DNA of 64,000 nucleotides. Origin: an uncultured Bacteroidaceae bacterium (GTDB lineage: Bacteria > Bacteroidota > Bacteroidia > Bacteroidales > Bacteroidaceae). The stretch is taken from positions 343,153-407,152 of the forward strand of contig CAJOIE010000001.1 in the NCBI GenBank assembly GCA_905234605.1, written 5' to 3'. The notes beneath the pieces were generated by a model. The model was not told the DNA's origin. It saw only the letters and a program-made list of their open reading frames with translations, and made no database searches. This document shows positions 63,491 to 64,000 of this stretch, piece by piece (positions within the stretch are counted from its first letter, which is position 1; each line of letters opens with the position of its first letter). The translations under genes were made by a program, and so were the position numbers.

Positions 63491-63619
63491 CAGTACATGC
63501 AACGACCGCTTTGCCCTGAGAATGAGCTTATGCCGCTTATGTCTGCACGGATGTGCTTTTATCTCGCCGCTCTTAACTAAGTTTAATGGTTCGGGAGGAG
63601 TAAGCTGGATCCTATAGCT

Positions 63620-63627
63620 TACCTTTG
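63620..63627 (+). promoter_or_regulatory. -7 element upstream of the last gene
   Basis: TACCTTTG at 63620-63627, giving a leader of about 120 bases before ATG 63752. No clear -33 box. The interval 63491-63751 otherwise shows no supported gene. Confidence 0.5.
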
Positions 63628-63751
63628 CGGCGTAGTCAGGCCACGGCGCGTCCGTTAGGCCAACCGCCACCGTCCGCACCCCGTCCCACGACGGATAGCC
63701 CACAACCATAGCAACCACCATGCAGCATAACAGGCAGAAACCATTATCGTG

Positions 63752-64000
63752 ATGTCTCCCATTAGCAATCTCTCATGGCGCACAGTGTGTGCCAGCGCGG
63801 CAGCAATGCTCACCGTGACCTTCGGCCTCACCCTTGAATTATTCACCTCCTGTGCCGACGACGAGCCGGCCGCCACTCCGCAGCCCGTGCGCATGCAGCT
63901 TCACGCCCGCGTCACGACCTTCGACGCCACTCGCTCCGGCACCGAGTGGACATGGAGCGACGGTGCCGTGGTGTTCCTCCAGCTGCACAACGGCAGCAAC
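63752..64000 (+). CDS. Fimbrillin-like lipoprotein, 5' part (runs off window)
   Basis: Eighty-three codons are visible without a stop. A long signal region ends in ELFTSCADDEP, a lipobox-like Cys followed by acidic residues. The next part (VTTFDATRSGTEWTWSDGAVV) resembles the N-terminus of Mfa1/fimbrillin-family proteins, where a conserved TR is followed by a WsdGD-like strand. Family assignment is tentative because most of the protein is outside. Confidence 0.6.
   Translation, partial: MSPISNLSWRTVCASAAAMLTVTFGLTLELFTSCADDEPAATPQPVRMQLHARVTTFDATRSGTEWTWSDGAVVFLQLHNGSN

Noticed and set aside
63443..63721. 92-codon minus-strand frame between eno and the last gene
   Set aside because: It covers the eno terminator and a plus-strand promoter element, and no family is recognisable.

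Overview
This is a GC-rich chromosomal segment of a Bacteroidales bacterium, most likely from the Prevotellaceae or a near relative. The evidence is a SusC/SusD pair, polysaccharide lyases and glycoside hydrolases with signal peptides, lipoprotein signals ending in Cys-Ser/Asn, the RprX/RprY regulators, DUF177-rpmF-fabH-era-der and purL-chrA-chrA gene orders, and about twenty promoters of the Bacteroidetes type (TTTG, about 19 bases, TAnnTTTG). I found no tRNA, rRNA, CRISPR array, insertion sequence or prophage.

Layout. 1-6.8 kb: the end of a type I asparaginase, then a leftward block of GH97 glycosidase, PL11 rhamnogalacturonan lyase, a TOPRIM/DUF4435 protein and a small ABC-type ATPase. 6.9-14.7 kb: rightward housekeeping genes for amidase, an Mce/MlaD protein, DnaA, DUF177, L32, FabH, Era and Der. 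14.7-20.6 kb: a leftward operon of four exported proteins (WD40-like, caspase-like, carboxypeptidase-regulatory/outer-membrane, DUF4384). 21-29.7 kb: an M6 metalloprotease and a SusC/SusD/lipoprotein locus. 30.4-37.8 kb: rpe and comEC facing purL and two chromate-transporter halves. 38-44 kb: two envelope proteins, a PUR-like protein, and nusB-yajC-ybbR-coaE-DUF5606. 44-48.4 kb: a sialidase, RprX/RprY and a small membrane protein. 48.8-53.7 kb: rpsF-rpsR-rplI, a small lipoprotein, mtaB, a frameshifted glycosyltransferase and msrA. 53.8-64 kb: a GH105-type two-domain protein, ilvE, a membrane protein, trmB, an acyltransferase with a broken poly-C N-terminus, a DUF3332 lipoprotein, mrp, eno and the start of a fimbrillin-like lipoprotein.

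How the genes work together. PL11, GH97 and the GH105-type protein suggest use of rhamnogalacturonan-type pectin, although they are dispersed. The SusC/SusD locus has no glycoside hydrolase or regulator beside it, only a secreted protease. The sialidase suggests host glycan use.

The most unusual features are: (1) five intergenic arrays of a 12-bp palindrome, roughly ACCnTGCAnGGT, repeated every 22-23 bp, several ending in intrinsic-terminator hairpins; (2) the exported caspase operon, in which the WD40 and caspase proteins share a co-linear module of about 120 residues; (3) an acyltransferase whose start is separated from its body by an 8-base C tract that is one base out of frame, a candidate phase switch; (4) a minimal ATPase plus TOPRIM/DUF4435 pair resembling the AriA/AriB pair of PARIS.
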